Shown: positions 52,934 to 62,963 of the stretch, in pieces
Numbering within the stretch: the first letter of the stretch is position 1
Layout of the letters: every line of letters begins with the position of its first letter
Assembly: GCA_949299455.1 (NCBI GenBank)
Contig: CASGAN010000002.1
Coordinates: forward strand, 119,692 to 183,691
Direction of reading: 5' to 3'
DNA: 64,000 nt
Source of the DNA: an uncultured Oscillospiraceae bacterium
GTDB lineage: Bacteria > Bacillota > Clostridia > Oscillospirales > Ruminococcaceae
Program-made: the position numbers and the translations under genes
The notes under the pieces: generated by a model
Told to the model about the DNA's origin: nothing
The model's database searches: none
What the model saw: the letters and a program-made list of their open reading frames with translations, nothing else

Positions 52934-54301
52934 ATGGAGCAGCAAAACACCATCACGGCCGAAACGCTTGAAAATCTGCCGTACAGCTTAGAGGCGGAGC
53001 AGTCCGTACTCGGTGCGCTTTTGCTTGAACCAGATCGGATTGCAGTGGTGCTTGAGCAGGTTTCGCGTCCGGAGATGTTTTACAGAAGACAGCATCAGGA
53101 ATTGTTTTCGATCCTCATTGGCATGTTTAACCTAAGCCGCACGATCGATTTTATTACAGTGCTTGATGAGGTTGTGCGCGGCGAGGTGTTCGACAGCGCG
53201 GAAAATGCGAAGCTTTATCTGGTGCAGCTGATGGAGATTGTGCCGACAACGGCAAATCTGTCGGAATACTGCCGGATTGTGAAAGAAAAGTATTATCTGC
53301 GGTCGCTGATTACGGCATGCGGCGACATTGTGGCACGTGCGCGCGACGGTGAATATGCGGCGGAGCAGGTGCTTGAATATGCGGAACAGCGCGTCTATGA
53401 TATCCGTCAGGGAAGAGATGACACCGCGCTTGCGAAGATGGATTCCGTTATTATCGAAACGTATGACCGGCTTTTGAAAATGACCGGTGAGGATAAAGAG
53501 CAGTACTTGGGCCTGCGCAGCGGATTTTCGCAGCTTGATAAGATGCTCGGCGGTTTAAACCGCTCCGACCTGATTTTGCTGGCGGCACGTCCGGGCATGG
53601 GTAAATCGAGTTTTGCGATGAACGTCGCACTTAACGTGGCAAGACGGTATCCGCAGAAGGAAGTCGTCATGTTTTCACTCGAGATGTCGAACGAACAGCT
53701 CGTTTCGCGTGCAATGTCGTCCGAGGCGCGAATCGAAAGCCATAAGCTTCGTGTGGGACAGTTGACCGCCGACGAATGGGTTCAGCTTGCGAGCTGTGCG
53801 GATGTGTTAAGCCGGATGAACTTCTATTTCAGCGATGCGGCAGGCGTCACGGTCAACGATATCAAAGCGCGGCTGATGCGGCTTAAGAACTTAGGGCTCG
53901 TCGTTATCGACTATTTGCAGCTTATGTCGACCGGCAAGCGGTCGGAAAACCGCGTGCAGGAAATTTCCCAGCTCACGCGTGGCTTAAAAATCATGGCGAA
54001 AGAACTTGACGTGCCGATTCTGCTTCTTTCTCAGCTTTCCCGTGCGGCAGAACAGCGTCAGGGACACAAACCGATGCTCTCCGATCTGCGTGACTCCGGT
54101 TCAATCGAGCAGGATGCCGATATTGTTCTGTTTTTGTACCGCGAGGATTATTACGAGGAAGATACAGAAGACCGCAACGACGCACAGTGCATCGTTGCGA
54201 AAAACCGTCATGGTTCTACCGGTGATGTGGATCTGCGCTGGATTGGTCAGTACACTCGGTTTGAAGATGTGGAGAAATACCGCGATGAACCACCCATGTG
54301 A
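52934..54301 (+). CDS. dnaB: replicative DNA helicase DnaB
   Basis: A 455-residue protein. N-terminal collar domain (about 15-115, 'LPYSLEAEQSVLGALLLEPD') and RecA-like helicase with Walker A 'ARPGMGKSSF', Walker B 'LVVIDYLQLM', 'LLLSQLSRAAEQR' and 'DLRDSGSIEQDADIVLFLYR'. Unwinds DNA at the fork (DnaC in Bacillus nomenclature). ATG 52934 behind AGGAGGCGTTTGC. Its last 17 nt overlap tilS. Confidence 0.97.
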   Translation: MEQQNTITAETLENLPYSLEAEQSVLGALLLEPDRIAVVLEQVSRPEMFYRRQHQELFSILIGMFNLSRTIDFITVLDEVVRGEVFDSAENAKLYLVQLMEIVPTTANLSEYCRIVKEKYYLRSLITACGDIVARARDGEYAAEQVLEYAEQRVYDIRQGRDDTALAKMDSVIIETYDRLLKMTGEDKEQYLGLRSGFSQLDKMLGGLNRSDLILLAARPGMGKSSFAMNVALNVARRYPQKEVVMFSLEMSNEQLVSRAMSSEARIESHKLRVGQLTADEWVQLASCADVLSRMNFYFSDAAGVTVNDIKARLMRLKNLGLVVIDYLQLMSTGKRSENRVQEISQLTRGLKIMAKELDVPILLLSQLSRAAEQRQGHKPMLSDLRDSGSIEQDADIVLFLYREDYYEEDTEDRNDAQCIVAKNRHGSTGDVDLRWIGQYTRFEDVEKYRDEPPM

Positions 54302-55628
54302 GCAGGCAGTCAGACAAAGCGGTGCAAAGCCGTGTGACGGTGTCGTCGTGGGCGTTTCGGGCGGTGCAGATTCGAGTGCGCTGCTGCATGCGCTCGTTCG
54401 ATGCGGATATCAGGTCACGGTGTGCCATGTCAATCATCGTTTGCGCGGCGAAGAATCCGATGCGGATGCACAGTTTGTAAAAGAGCGGTGCAAAGCATAT
54501 GACGTGCCGTATTTTGAACGGTGTGCAGACGTCGCTCAGCTTGCAAAAGAGCAAAAATGCACCGTGGAGGAAGCAGGCCGGCTTGTGCGGTATTCGTTTT
54601 TTGAAGAAATCCGGCAGAAAACGGGTGCCAAGTTCATCATGACGGCGCATACCAAAAACGATCAGGTCGAAACGGTGCTGTACCGGATGGCGCGCGGCAC
54701 CGGACTGCACGGCTTGTGCGGGATTCCGAAAAAACGCGGAGTGATTCTGCGGCCGTTTTTATCGGTGACGCGCGAGGAGATTGAAGCGTATTGCCGGGAT
54801 GAACAGATTGCATACCGGACCGATTCGACGAACAAGATGACCGTTTATGCGCGAAACCGCGTGCGGCACGAGGTGATCCCGGCGCTTTGCACGGTGCATC
54901 CCGGCGCAGTGCAGGCGATTGCGCGGATGACACAGTCGTTATCGATTGATGAGGACTATTTAAGTCTTCAGACAGCAAAGCGGCTTTCTGCCATGCGCAT
55001 GGCAAACGGGAAATATGACTGCCGCAGTCTTGTGCATGAGCATCCGGCAATCGTACGGCGCGCAGCGCTTGCGATTTTAAACGAAACAGGCGCGGGCGAG
55101 AGTGAGATTCTCTGCGAACGGCTTTGCGCGCTGTTTTCGATGGCATCCGGCAGCATGACCGCACAAAACGGTGTTTGCTTTTTTATCCGCCGCGGTGTGC
55201 TGACTGTTGGCGAATGCATACCCGCTTCGCCCTATGCATTTACGCTGTCACCGGGGATGACAGCCAATACGCCGTATGGCACGGTGCGGTGTGAGAAAAT
55301 GACGCGTGATGACGCAGATGTATACCAAAAAGTTTATAAAAATTTATTATATCTTGCACTTGACTATGATACAATAAAGGGACAGATCACACTGCGAAGC
55401 CGTGCAGACGGCGACCGGTTTTGCTCTGCGAAAACGGGTGTGACCAAAAAGATCAAAAAGCTGTTTTCGGAGGCGGGATTTACACCGCTTGAAAAATCGG
55501 CAGTACCGATTGTCTGCGATGAAACCGGCGTGATCGGTGTGACTGGCTTTGGTGCAAAAAAAGGAATGGAAGTAAGCGGTGACACAACAAATGTCCTGCT
55601 TTTTATCATTGACAAAACGGAGGAATGA
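54285..55628 (+). CDS. tilS: tRNA(Ile)-lysidine synthase
   Basis: A 447-residue enzyme. PP-loop 'VVVGVSGGADSSALLHAL' (about 22-39), 'CHVNHRLRGEESDADAQFV' and 'TAHTKNDQVETVLYRMARG', then the TilS-specific C-terminal domain. It converts C34 of tRNA-Ile(CAU) to lysidine so that it reads AUA. ATG 54285 lies within the end of dnaB. hpt follows after 3 nt, the classic tilS-hpt-ftsH order. Confidence 0.95.
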   Translation: MNHPCEQAVRQSGAKPCDGVVVGVSGGADSSALLHALVRCGYQVTVCHVNHRLRGEESDADAQFVKERCKAYDVPYFERCADVAQLAKEQKCTVEEAGRLVRYSFFEEIRQKTGAKFIMTAHTKNDQVETVLYRMARGTGLHGLCGIPKKRGVILRPFLSVTREEIEAYCRDEQIAYRTDSTNKMTVYARNRVRHEVIPALCTVHPGAVQAIARMTQSLSIDEDYLSLQTAKRLSAMRMANGKYDCRSLVHEHPAIVRRAALAILNETGAGESEILCERLCALFSMASGSMTAQNGVCFFIRRGVLTVGECIPASPYAFTLSPGMTANTPYGTVRCEKMTRDDADVYQKVYKNLLYLALDYDTIKGQITLRSRADGDRFCSAKTGVTKKIKKLFSEAGFTPLEKSAVPIVCDETGVIGVTGFGAKKGMEVSGDTTNVLLFIIDKTEE

Positions 55629-55631
55629 CAG

Positions 55632-56171
55632 GTGGAAAACGATATCTTAAACGTACTCATTTCAAAAGAAGAGCTTGCAAAAAAAGTGCAGGAAATCGGT
55701 GCACAGATCAGCAAAGACTATGAGGGCAAAAATCTGATGATGGTCAGTGTGCTCAAAGGTTCTGTTGTGTTTATGGCAGACTTGATGCGTGCAGTGACCG
55801 TTCCGGCGGAGATCGACTTTATGAGCGTTTCGAGCTATGGCTCGGGTGCCAAAACAAGCGGCGTTGTCAAAATCATCAAAGACTTGGACATCGAGCTTGC
55901 CGGCCGCGATCTTTTGATCGTCGAGGACATTTTGGACTCCGGTTTGACCCTTTCGTATATCAAAAAAATTCTGTTGGAGCGCGGACCGCGTTCGATCAAA
56001 ATCTGCACACTGCTTGATAAGCCGGAGCGCCGCAAAGCAGATATTTTTGCAGATTACAGCGGATTTGAGGTGCCGGACGAATTTGTGGTGGGTTATGGCC
56101 TCGATTTTGCGGAAAAATACAGAAACCTTCCGTATATCGGTGTATTAAAACCGTCGGTATACGAAAAATAA
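55632..56171 (+). CDS. hpt: hypoxanthine phosphoribosyltransferase
   Basis: A 179-residue enzyme starting with GTG 55632 (GGAGGAATGACAG upstream). PRPP motif '[19 protein letters not shown]', '[18 protein letters not shown]' and C-terminal '[20 protein letters not shown]'. Salvages hypoxanthine/guanine to IMP/GMP. This salvage route could lessen dependence on the unusual GuaA in the same window. Confidence 0.97.
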   Translation: MENDILNVLISKEELAKKVQEIGAQISKDYEGKNLMMVSVLKGSVVFMADLMRAVTVPAEIDFMSVSSYGSGAKTSGVVKIIKDLDIELAGRDLLIVEDILDSGLTLSYIKKILLERGPRSIKICTLLDKPERRKADIFADYSGFEVPDEFVVGYGLDFAEKYRNLPYIGVLKPSVYEK

Positions 56172-56194
56172 CAAACACAAGGGAGTGGATTTGA

Positions 56195-58147
56195 TTGCAG
56201 AATAAAAGAAAGACCATCTTTATCTATCTTGGTCTGATTGTTGCATTGATGCTCGGTGTTTATATGATGTCGTCGATGGTCAAACCGACCGGCGGCGACA
56301 CGTATCAATATTCGGATGTCGTCTATCTGTTCAAAGACGGATTGGTTGAGGAATACTCACTCGATTTGGGCAGCGGACAGATCGAAATGAAAATCGATAT
56401 GGACAATCCGAAAGCCGAATCAATCAAAGCAACGGCCACAGATAAAGATGGAAACAAGTATGTCAAAACGCAGGTGGCATACGTTACGAAATTCTTGGAA
56501 GACATTGATCCGTATGTGGAGCAGTACAACATCGACAATGCCGGCGAGGAAATGAAATACCAGTATATCGCGCCGACCGATACGTCGTGGATTTTTCCGC
56601 TGATTTCGATTTTGGTGACCGTGGGACTGCTGGTACTCTTGTTTTTCATGTTCTCTCGTCAGGCAGGCGGCGGAAAAATCAATCAGTTCAGCAAGGCTGG
56701 CGCGAAAACACTGCAGTCGGGCAAAAAGACAACGTTTGCCGAGGTTGCGGGTGCCGATGAGGAAAAAGAAGAATTAAACGAGATTGTACAGTTCTTAAAA
56801 CATCCGGACCGCTTCAACAGTTTGGGTGCACGCATTCCGAAAGGTGTGCTGCTTGTAGGCCCTCCGGGTACCGGTAAAACGCTGCTTGCAAGAGCTGTTG
56901 CAGGCGAGGCAGGCGTGCCGTTTTATTCGATTTCCGGTTCGGACTTTGTGGAAATGTTCGTCGGCGTCGGCGCATCGCGTGTGCGTGACTTGTTCTCGAC
57001 TGCAAAGAAAAATGCACCGGCAATCGTGTTCATCGATGAGATCGACGCGGTCGGCCGTCAGCGCGGCGCAGGACTCGGCGGCGGTCATGATGAACGCGAG
57101 CAGACATTAAACCAGCTGCTCGTTGAAATGGACGGCTTTGGCGAAAACGAAGGCGTTATCATCATTGCGGCAACCAACCGCCGTGATGTACTCGATCCGG
57201 CATTGCTGCGTCCGGGTCGTTTTGACCGTCAGGTTGTTGTCGGCTATCCGGATGTCAAAGGCCGTGAGGAAATTCTCAAAGTGCATGCACGCAATAAACC
57301 GCTTGGCTTTGATGTGGATTTGAACAAAATCGCACGTACCACCGCGGGCTTTACCGGTGCGGATCTTGAAAACCTGTTGAATGAGGCGGCATTGCTTGCG
57401 GCAAAGAATAAACGCATGGCAATTACTGAGGAAGATATCGAAGCAGCAACCATTAAAGTGGTGGCTGGTCCGGAAAAACGGTCACACAAGATCAATGATC
57501 ACGATAAAAAAATCACAGCATACCACGAGGCCGGTCACGCTGTTGTCACCTACTACTGTGAAACACAGGATAAAGTGCACGAGGTGTCGATCATTCCGCG
57601 TGGTATGGCGGCGGGCTATACAATGAGCCTTCCGGCGGATGATCAGATGCATATGTCGCGCCGCAAGATGGTGGAAAACCTCGTCACATTGCTGGGCGGC
57701 CGTGCAGCAGAGGAAACAGCGCTTGATGACATCTGCACCGGCGCGTCGAACGATATTGAACGTGCAACACGCATTGCGCGCGAAATGGTGACACGTTACG
57801 GCTTCAGTGAAAAACTCGGCCCGATCGTCTACGGCGAGCCGGAGGGTGAAGTCTTCCTGGGCAGAGATTTCGGCCATCAGCGCAATTATTCCGAAGAAGT
57901 TGCACAGCAGATTGACGAAGAAATCCGCAAGCTGATTGACGATGCATACGATCAGGCAAAATCGCTGCTTGCAGCGCACAGAGACCAGCTTGACCGTGTT
58001 GCAGTTTATCTGATTGAAAACGAAAAGATCAACGGCGATACGTTTGAAAAACTGATGCGCGGCGAATTGGATGCACAGGCTGCATCTGCAGAGGAACCGC
58101 AGGATGATTCTGCTGATTCCGACGCTGAGCAGGCGAGCGAAGAATAA
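56195..58147 (+). CDS. ftsH: ATP-dependent zinc metalloprotease FtsH
   Basis: A 650-residue membrane protease starting with TTG 56195 behind GGGAGTGG. TM1 about 7-27, external domain, TM2 about 128-150, AAA+ module with '[19 protein letters not shown]', Walker B '[12 protein letters not shown]', SRH '[14 protein letters not shown]', and zinc site '[13 protein letters not shown]' (HEAGH). Acidic C-terminal tail. Degrades membrane and regulatory proteins. Terminator follows. Confidence 0.97.
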   Translation: MQNKRKTIFIYLGLIVALMLGVYMMSSMVKPTGGDTYQYSDVVYLFKDGLVEEYSLDLGSGQIEMKIDMDNPKAESIKATATDKDGNKYVKTQVAYVTKFLEDIDPYVEQYNIDNAGEEMKYQYIAPTDTSWIFPLISILVTVGLLVLLFFMFSRQAGGGKINQFSKAGAKTLQSGKKTTFAEVAGADEEKEELNEIVQFLKHPDRFNSLGARIPKGVLLVGPPGTGKTLLARAVAGEAGVPFYSISGSDFVEMFVGVGASRVRDLFSTAKKNAPAIVFIDEIDAVGRQRGAGLGGGHDEREQTLNQLLVEMDGFGENEGVIIIAATNRRDVLDPALLRPGRFDRQVVVGYPDVKGREEILKVHARNKPLGFDVDLNKIARTTAGFTGADLENLLNEAALLAAKNKRMAITEEDIEAATIKVVAGPEKRSHKINDHDKKITAYHEAGHAVVTYYCETQDKVHEVSIIPRGMAAGYTMSLPADDQMHMSRRKMVENLVTLLGGRAAEETALDDICTGASNDIERATRIAREMVTRYGFSEKLGPIVYGEPEGEVFLGRDFGHQRNYSEEVAQQIDEEIRKLIDDAYDQAKSLLAAHRDQLDRVAVYLIENEKINGDTFEKLMRGELDAQAASAEEPQDDSADSDAEQASEE

Positions 58148-58170
58148 ATGCGCCGATTCAAAACAGAACA

Positions 58171-58203
58171 AAAATACCGGGGTTTCTTACCCCGGTATTT
58201 TAT
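58171..58203 (+). terminator. ftsH terminator
   Basis: AAAATACCGGGG, TTTCTTA, CCCCGGTATTTTATT. Confidence 0.88.
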
Positions 58204-58238
58204 TGTGCATAAAAAGAAAGTAAGTTTTAGCAAAACGC

Positions 58239-58267
58239 TTGACATATCGGTGAAAATATGATAAATT
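58239..58267 (+). promoter_or_regulatory. promoter of a possible orphan small RNA
   Basis: TTGACA (58239-58244), 17 nt, TAAATT (58262-58267). No coding gene lies downstream on this strand before a strong terminator. Confidence 0.65.
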
Positions 58268-58274
58268 ATACACA

Positions 58275-58430
58275 TTGAATCTGTTTGAAAAGAAAAGATT
58301 GCAAAAGTGCTTATTCGAATATCGGAATTTCATATATTGGCTTTTGATTGGGTATTCTTTTAAGGGGAGAGAAACAGAAGGCCTTTCATATGATAAAACA
58401 CGGTTTGAGATTTCCTCAAACCGTGTTTTT
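58275..58430 (+). ncRNA. candidate small RNA of about 155 nt, unassigned
   Basis: A promoter (58239-58267) and a terminator (58395-58430, 15-bp stem AAAACACGGTTTGAG) enclose a stretch with no supported reading frame. It has a purine-rich AAGGGGAGAG segment near 58362. Not recognised as 6S, tmRNA, RNase P or SRP RNA. It lies between ftsH and rny. Confidence 0.4.
58395..58430 (+). terminator. terminator of the candidate small RNA
   Basis: AAAACACGGTTTGAG, ATTTC, CTCAAACCGTGTTTTT. Confidence 0.88.
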
Positions 58431-58446
58431 AATTTATTGGCATAAC

Positions 58447-58482
58447 AAAACCCGGTCGAAATTGATTCCGACCGGGTTGTTT
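58447..58482. terminator. rny terminator
   Basis: AAAACCCGGTCG...CGACCGGGTTGTTTT, adjacent to the rny stop on the minus strand. Confidence 0.85.
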
Positions 58483-58484
58483 TC

Positions 58485-60050
58485 TTATTTTGCGTATTCG
58501 ATTGCGCGGCTTTCGCGGATCAAGTGAACTTTGATCTGACCCGGATAGTCGAGCTCGTTTTCGATACGGGATGCAATCTCACGTGCAACGACGATCATGC
58601 GCTCATCCTTGATATCCTCCGGACGAACCATAATGCGGATTTCGCGGCCTGCCTGGATTGCAAACGATTTTTCAACACCCTCATACGAACATGCGATTTC
58701 TTCAAGCTTCTGCAGTCGTTTGATGTAGTTTTCGAGGTTTTCGCGGCGTGCAGCAGGACGTGCAGCGGAAATTGCATCTGCAGCCTGTACCAGTGCGTCA
58801 ATCACGGTCTTGATTTCGACATCGCCGTGATGTGCCTGAATTGCGTGAATGACCTGTGCGTTCTCTTTGAACTTGCGGCAGACTTCCACGCCGATCTCAA
58901 CGTGCGAGCCTTCGATTTCGTGGTTTAACGCCTTGCCGATATCGTGCAGAAGACCTGCGCGGCGTGTGAGATTTGCGTCAACACCCAGCTCGCTTGCCAT
59001 GATGCCTGCAAGATACGACACTTCAATGGAGTGGTTCAAAACGTTCTGGCCATAACTTGTGCGGTAGCGCAGACGGCCGAGAAGTTTGACGATTTCATTG
59101 TGGATGCCGTGGACGTTTGTTTCCATGACAGCACGCTCGCCCTCCGCTTTGATGCGCTGATCGACTTCGCGTTTTGCTTTTTCGACCATCTCTTCAATGC
59201 GGGTCGGATGAATGCGTCCGTCCTGAATCAGGCGCTCCAGCGCGATTTTTGCAATTTCGCGGCGAACCGGATCGAAGCAGGACAGTGTGATTGCTTCAGG
59301 CGTGTCGTCGATAATCAGATCGACGCCGGTCAGCGTTTCGATTGCGCGGATGTTGCGGCCCTCGCGGCCAATAATGCGGCCTTTCATTTCGTCGTTCGGC
59401 AGTGTTACAACAGAAACGGTTGCCTCGGACACCTGATCGGCAGCGCAGCGGCTGATGGCAAGTGAAATATATTCACGCGCCTTTTCTTCACATTCTTCTT
59501 TTAATTGTTGCTCATAATTTGAAATACGGACGGCTTTTTCGTGCGTAAGCTCATCCTGTAAGCTTTCTAATAACTGTTCTTTTGCCTGTTCGGCGGTCAA
59601 TCCGGAGATGCGCTCCAAATTGTCAATCTGGCTGTTTTTAATGCGCTCAGCCTCCTGCAGTTTTTCATCTGCACTGCGCAGTTTCTTTTGCAAAAGCTCG
59701 TCTTTTGCTTCGAGTGCGTCCATCTTTTTGTCGAGTGTTTCCTCTTTCTGCACCAGGCGGCGTTCCTGGCGGGAAACCTCGTTTCTCCGCTCTTTGATTT
59801 CACGGTCTGCATCGGTCCGCAGTTTGTGAATCTCATCTTTTGCCTCGATGATGGTTTCTTTCTTTTTTGTGTCGGCAGCGTGATAAGCGTCTTCTACAAT
59901 TTTTTTCGCCTGTTCCTCTGCGCTGCCGATCTCAGCTTCAGCGATTTTTTTTCTATAACGAATGCCCAGCTTAAAAGCAATCAGTCCAAAAATAACACCG
60001 GATGCAAGAAACGAGATGACGCAGTATAAAATCGTCATCAATGGATCCAT
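58485..60050 (-). CDS. rny: ribonuclease Y
   Basis: A 521-residue protein: N-terminal membrane helix (about 5-28), a long coiled coil (about 30-200), KH domain ('[20 protein letters not shown]') and HD domain with '[16 protein letters not shown]'. Membrane-bound endoribonuclease that starts mRNA decay. Own promoter at 60168-60196 and a leader of about 110 nt. Confidence 0.97.
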   Translation of the reverse strand: MDPLMTILYCVISFLASGVIFGLIAFKLGIRYRKKIAEAEIGSAEEQAKKIVEDAYHAADTKKKETIIEAKDEIHKLRTDADREIKERRNEVSRQERRLVQKEETLDKKMDALEAKDELLQKKLRSADEKLQEAERIKNSQIDNLERISGLTAEQAKEQLLESLQDELTHEKAVRISNYEQQLKEECEEKAREYISLAISRCAADQVSEATVSVVTLPNDEMKGRIIGREGRNIRAIETLTGVDLIIDDTPEAITLSCFDPVRREIAKIALERLIQDGRIHPTRIEEMVEKAKREVDQRIKAEGERAVMETNVHGIHNEIVKLLGRLRYRTSYGQNVLNHSIEVSYLAGIMASELGVDANLTRRAGLLHDIGKALNHEIEGSHVEIGVEVCRKFKENAQVIHAIQAHHGDVEIKTVIDALVQAADAISAARPAARRENLENYIKRLQKLEEIACSYEGVEKSFAIQAGREIRIMVRPEDIKDERMIVVAREIASRIENELDYPGQIKVHLIRESRAIEYAK

Positions 60051-60167
60051 GAAAAAATAAAACCTCCTTTTTCATAATAAATAATGATACTGTTGTTTGT
60101 TTTTTTAAAAAAGAACATAGAAAGATATTTCAGTACTTTGAAAGTTATCAGTTCGCTACATTTAAAT

Positions 60168-60196
60168 ATTTTAACGGATTTTGTTCATTAAGTCAA
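60168..60196 (-). promoter_or_regulatory. rny promoter
   Basis: Minus strand TTGACT (60191-60196), 17 nt, TAAAAT (60168-60173). Confidence 0.8.
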
Positions 60197-60318
60197 GAGA
60201 AAACGGCCTCAGACGATGTGTTTTTGTGTATGATTTTGACGATTTGGTGTCATAGCATGTTTCGCGGATGGATTGTGCCGCACAAAGCGCCAAACCGCCG
60301 TTTTTTGCGCAAAAAACG

Positions 60319-60348
60319 TTGACAAAACACTGGGGATTGTGCTACAAT
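60319..60348 (+). promoter_or_regulatory. promoter of rpmG-secE-nusG-rplK-rplA
   Basis: TTGACA (60319-60324), 18 nt, TACAAT (60343-60348). About 97 nt of leader with small GC-rich hairpins. Confidence 0.88.
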
Positions 60349-60451
60349 AAACATACCTCGAATGGGGTTTATTTTTTTGTGCCCGTTTTTCGGGAGCTGC
60401 CCCTCAAGAGGGAGGCAAAAATTATTCCGTAGTAAGCAGGAGGTGCCGATA

Positions 60452-60601
60452 ATGAGAGTTAAAATTACATTAGCTTGCACAGAGTGCAAACAGCGTAATT
60501 ACGACACAGTCAAAAACAAGAAAAACGATCCTGACAGACTGGAAATGACAAAATACTGCCGTTTCTGCAGGAAACACACCACTCACAAAGAGACGAAGTA
60601 A
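60452..60601 (+). CDS. rpmG: 50S ribosomal protein L33
   Basis: A 49-residue protein, [19 protein letters not shown], with two CxxC pairs (CTEC, CRFC), the zinc-binding form. ATG 60452 behind GCAGGAGG. First gene of the secE-nusG-rplKA transcript. Confidence 0.97.
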   Translation: MRVKITLACTECKQRNYDTVKNKKNDPDRLEMTKYCRFCRKHTTHKETK

Positions 60602-60619
60602 CGGAAGGTGGAAAGTATC

Positions 60620-60871
60620 ATGTCGAACGAAAAAACCACCCAGGCAAAACCGGAAAAAGCAAAATCGAACAAGGCAAAAAAGCCTTCCTTTTTTTCAAAG
60701 GTTGGTCGTTACTTCAGAGATCTTAAAAGTGAATTCAAAAAGATCGTTTGGCCGAGCAAAAAGCAGATTATCAACAACACGGTTGTCGTTTTGATCTGCA
60801 TGGCAATCACAGGCGTTGCAATCTGGATTTTGGACTGGGCATTTATCAATTTGTTTGCCCTGATCTATTAA
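60620..60871 (+). CDS. secE: preprotein translocase subunit SecE
   Basis: An 83-residue protein. Lys-rich N-terminus, the 'YFRDLKSEFKKIVWPSKKQI' amphipathic segment diagnostic of SecE, and one membrane helix (about 57-78). Stabilises SecY. ATG 60620 with AAGGTGG upstream. Confidence 0.96.
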   Translation: MSNEKTTQAKPEKAKSNKAKKPSFFSKVGRYFRDLKSEFKKIVWPSKKQIINNTVVVLICMAITGVAIWILDWAFINLFALIY

Positions 60872-60896
60872 AACCCATTTCGGAAGGACGGATATC

Positions 60897-61418
60897 ATGT
60901 CTGAAACCGCAAAGTGGTATGTCATTCACACCTATTCCGGATATGAGAACAAGGTGGCGAATAACATTGAAACCGCCGTTGAAAATCAAAACCTGCGGGA
61001 TTTGATCGAAGAAGTCTGCGTACCGACAGAAAAGGTATTGGAGCTTCGGGATGACGGCAAAGAACGGGAAGTGGAACGGAAGATTTTTCCGGGCTATGTT
61101 CTTGTCAAAATGATCTTAACCGATGATTCCTGGTATGTCATCCGCAACATCCGCGGTGTGACCGGATTTGTCGGCCCTGGTTCCAAACCGGTTCCGCTTT
61201 CCGAAAAGGAAGTTGCGGCGCTCGGTGTGGAGAAGGTCCACGTGGAAGTCAACTACAAAGAAGGCGACAGCGTCCGCGTTGTGTCCGGTCCGCTTGAAGG
61301 CTTCAGCGGTGTGGTTGATGCAGTGGACATCGAACGCAATATTGTGACCATCACAGTATCGATGTTCGGACGCGACAATCAGGTGGAGCTTGCGCTCAAT
61401 CAGGTTGCCGCTGTGTAA
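60897..61418 (+). CDS. nusG: transcription termination/antitermination factor NusG
   Basis: A 173-residue protein. NGN domain 'AKWYVIHTYSGYENKVANNI', 'FPGYVLVKMILTDDSWYVIR', 'VTGFVGPGSKPVPLS' and a C-terminal KOW domain 'GDSVRVVSGPLEGFSGVVD'. Binds RNA polymerase and couples transcription with translation. Confidence 0.97.
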   Translation: MSETAKWYVIHTYSGYENKVANNIETAVENQNLRDLIEEVCVPTEKVLELRDDGKEREVERKIFPGYVLVKMILTDDSWYVIRNIRGVTGFVGPGSKPVPLSEKEVAALGVEKVHVEVNYKEGDSVRVVSGPLEGFSGVVDAVDIERNIVTITVSMFGRDNQVELALNQVAAV

Positions 61419-61502
61419 CAAAGGCAGAGTTTCTGTCTGCACGGGTTTTCGTGCAAGCGCGCCCTGTTTTTTTTAAGGAATGGTAACGGGACAGGGGCGT
61501 TC

Positions 61503-61536
61503 GTGGGAGGAACCGCTTGGTTCCGCCGTTTACCAC
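61503..61536 (+). promoter_or_regulatory. L1-binding-site-like RNA element before rplK
   Basis: Transcript GUGG-GA-GGAAC, a small loop, GUUCC, an asymmetric 3' bulge GCCGUUUA, then CCAC. An almost identical architecture recurs before rplA at 61992-62019. It resembles the L1 stalk of 23S rRNA and L1-bound mRNAs (lower stem, 5' GA bulge, larger 3' bulge). Probable feedback site for ribosomal protein L1. Confidence 0.6.
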
Positions 61537-61555
61537 AATTTTTGGAGGTGCAATT

Positions 61556-61981
61556 ATGGCGCAGAAAGTTACAGGTTATATTAAACTTCAGATTCCGGCT
61601 GGCAAAGCAACTCCGGCACCGCCTGTAGGTCCGGCTTTGGGTCAGCACGGCGTCAACATCATGGCGTTTACAAAGGATTTTAACGAGCGTACAAAGAACG
61701 ACATCGGTCTTCTCATTCCGGTGGTCATCACAGTATATGCTGACCGTTCTTTCACCTTTGTGACCAAAACTCCGCCGGCAGCAGTTTTGATCAAAAAAGC
61801 TTGCGGCATTGACAGCGGTTCGGGCGTGCCGAACAAAACAAAGGTTGCAAAAATCACCAGAGAGCAGGTTAAACAGATCGCAGAGCAGAAAATGCCTGAT
61901 TTGAACGCTGGCAGCATTGAAGCCGCTATGAGCATGGTGGCTGGCACAGCACGTTCCATGGGCGTTGAAGTTGTCGACTAA
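61556..61981 (+). CDS. rplK: 50S ribosomal protein L11
   Basis: A 141-residue protein, [20 protein letters not shown], with '[21 protein letters not shown]' type N-terminal domain and the rRNA-binding C-terminal domain. ATG 61556 behind TTTGGAGG. Precedes rplA. Confidence 0.98.
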   Translation: MAQKVTGYIKLQIPAGKATPAPPVGPALGQHGVNIMAFTKDFNERTKNDIGLLIPVVITVYADRSFTFVTKTPPAAVLIKKACGIDSGSGVPNKTKVAKITREQVKQIAEQKMPDLNAGSIEAAMSMVAGTARSMGVEVVD

Positions 61982-61991
61982 ACGACCCCTG

Positions 61992-62019
61992 GTGGGAGGA
62001 ACATTCCGCTATCGACCAC
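61992..62019 (+). promoter_or_regulatory. second L1-binding-site-like RNA element, before rplA
   Basis: GUGG-GA-GGA, ACAU, UCC, 3' bulge GCUAUCGA, CCAC. Bulge residues agree with the first copy as GCYRUYKA. It lies just before the rplA ribosome binding site (62024-62030), so protein binding could block initiation. Confidence 0.6.
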
Positions 62020-62040
62020 GTTAAGGGAGGAAAATTGATA

Positions 62041-62736
62041 ATGAAACACGGTAAAAAATATATCGAAAGTGCGAAACTGATCGACCGCTCCAAAGCATAC
62101 GACACAATGGAAGCATTGGAACTGGCAGTTTCCACAGCAAAAGCAAAATTTGATGAAACAGTGGAGCTCCACGTCAGACTGGGCGTTGACTCCCGTCACG
62201 CTGACCAGCAGGTCCGCGGCGCTGTCGTTCTTCCGAACGGCACCGGTAAAACCGTTCGCGTTTTGGCACTGTGCAAAGGCGACAACGTTGAGGCTGCAAA
62301 AGCAGCTGGCGCTGAGTACGCAGGCAGCGACGAGTTCGTTCAGAAAATTCAGGGCGAAGGCTGGATGGAATTTGACGTCGTCATCGCAACCCCGGATATG
62401 ATGGGCGTTGTTGGCCGTCTTGGTAAAATCCTCGGCCCGCGCGGCTTGATGCCGTCCCCGAAAGCCGGCACAGTTACTCCGGATGTTGCAAAAGCAGTCA
62501 CCGAAGCAAAAGCTGGTAAAATCGAGTACCGTCTCGACAAAACAAACATCATTCACTGCCCGATCGGCAAAGTTTCGTTTGGCGCCCAAAAACTGAGCGA
62601 AAACCTGGAAACACTGATGGGTGCAATTGTCAAAGCAAAACCGGCTGCTGCAAAAGGCCAGTATCTGAAATCCTGCGCTTTGACCACAACCATGGGTCCG
62701 AGCGTAAAACTGAACACCGCAAAATATGGTGTTTAA
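62041..62736 (+). CDS. rplA: 50S ribosomal protein L1
   Basis: A 231-residue protein, [20 protein letters not shown], with '[20 protein letters not shown]' and '[20 protein letters not shown]'. ATG 62041 behind AGGGAGG. In many bacteria L1 represses its own operon, consistent with the two upstream RNA elements. Confidence 0.98.
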   Translation: MKHGKKYIESAKLIDRSKAYDTMEALELAVSTAKAKFDETVELHVRLGVDSRHADQQVRGAVVLPNGTGKTVRVLALCKGDNVEAAKAAGAEYAGSDEFVQKIQGEGWMEFDVVIATPDMMGVVGRLGKILGPRGLMPSPKAGTVTPDVAKAVTEAKAGKIEYRLDKTNIIHCPIGKVSFGAQKLSENLETLMGAIVKAKPAAAKGQYLKSCALTTTMGPSVKLNTAKYGV

Positions 62737-62739
62737 TGC

Positions 62740-62768
62740 TTGACAAACGCGTAAACTTGTTGTAATAT
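62740..62768 (+). promoter_or_regulatory. rplJ-rplL promoter
   Basis: TTGACA (62740-62745), 17 nt, TAATAT (62763-62768), immediately after rplA. Confidence 0.88.
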
Positions 62769-62775
62769 AGTAGAT

Positions 62776-62917
62776 GCTGTTTATTCTTTAAGACAGCAGG
62801 TGTGCGTTGCACATAATGGGTTATCCCGCCTGCCGAGGGAATGCGTCAGATTTTTTAGCTATCGCAAGATCAATGATGATGCCCTTTCCCTGTCTTTTGG
62901 GAGAGGGCTTTGTTTTT
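62776..62917 (+). ncRNA. ribosomal protein L10 leader with attenuator
   Basis: AGACAGCAGGTG (62791) and CCTGCCGAGG (62829) form the conserved L10-leader core. A rho-independent hairpin, GCCCTTTCCC and GGGAGAGGGC with T-run (62881-62917), follows before the rplJ ribosome binding site. Known role: the L10(L12)4 complex binds and shuts off rplJL. Confidence 0.88.
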
Positions 62918-62963
62918 AGGAATAGCAGCATTTCATAGTATTCCGATGAAATGAGGTGAATCC

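Noticed and set aside
58382-58507. Short frame starting ATGATAAAACACGG at 58390 between ftsH and rny
   Set aside because: It is encoded by two terminator hairpins and has no properly spaced ribosome binding site.
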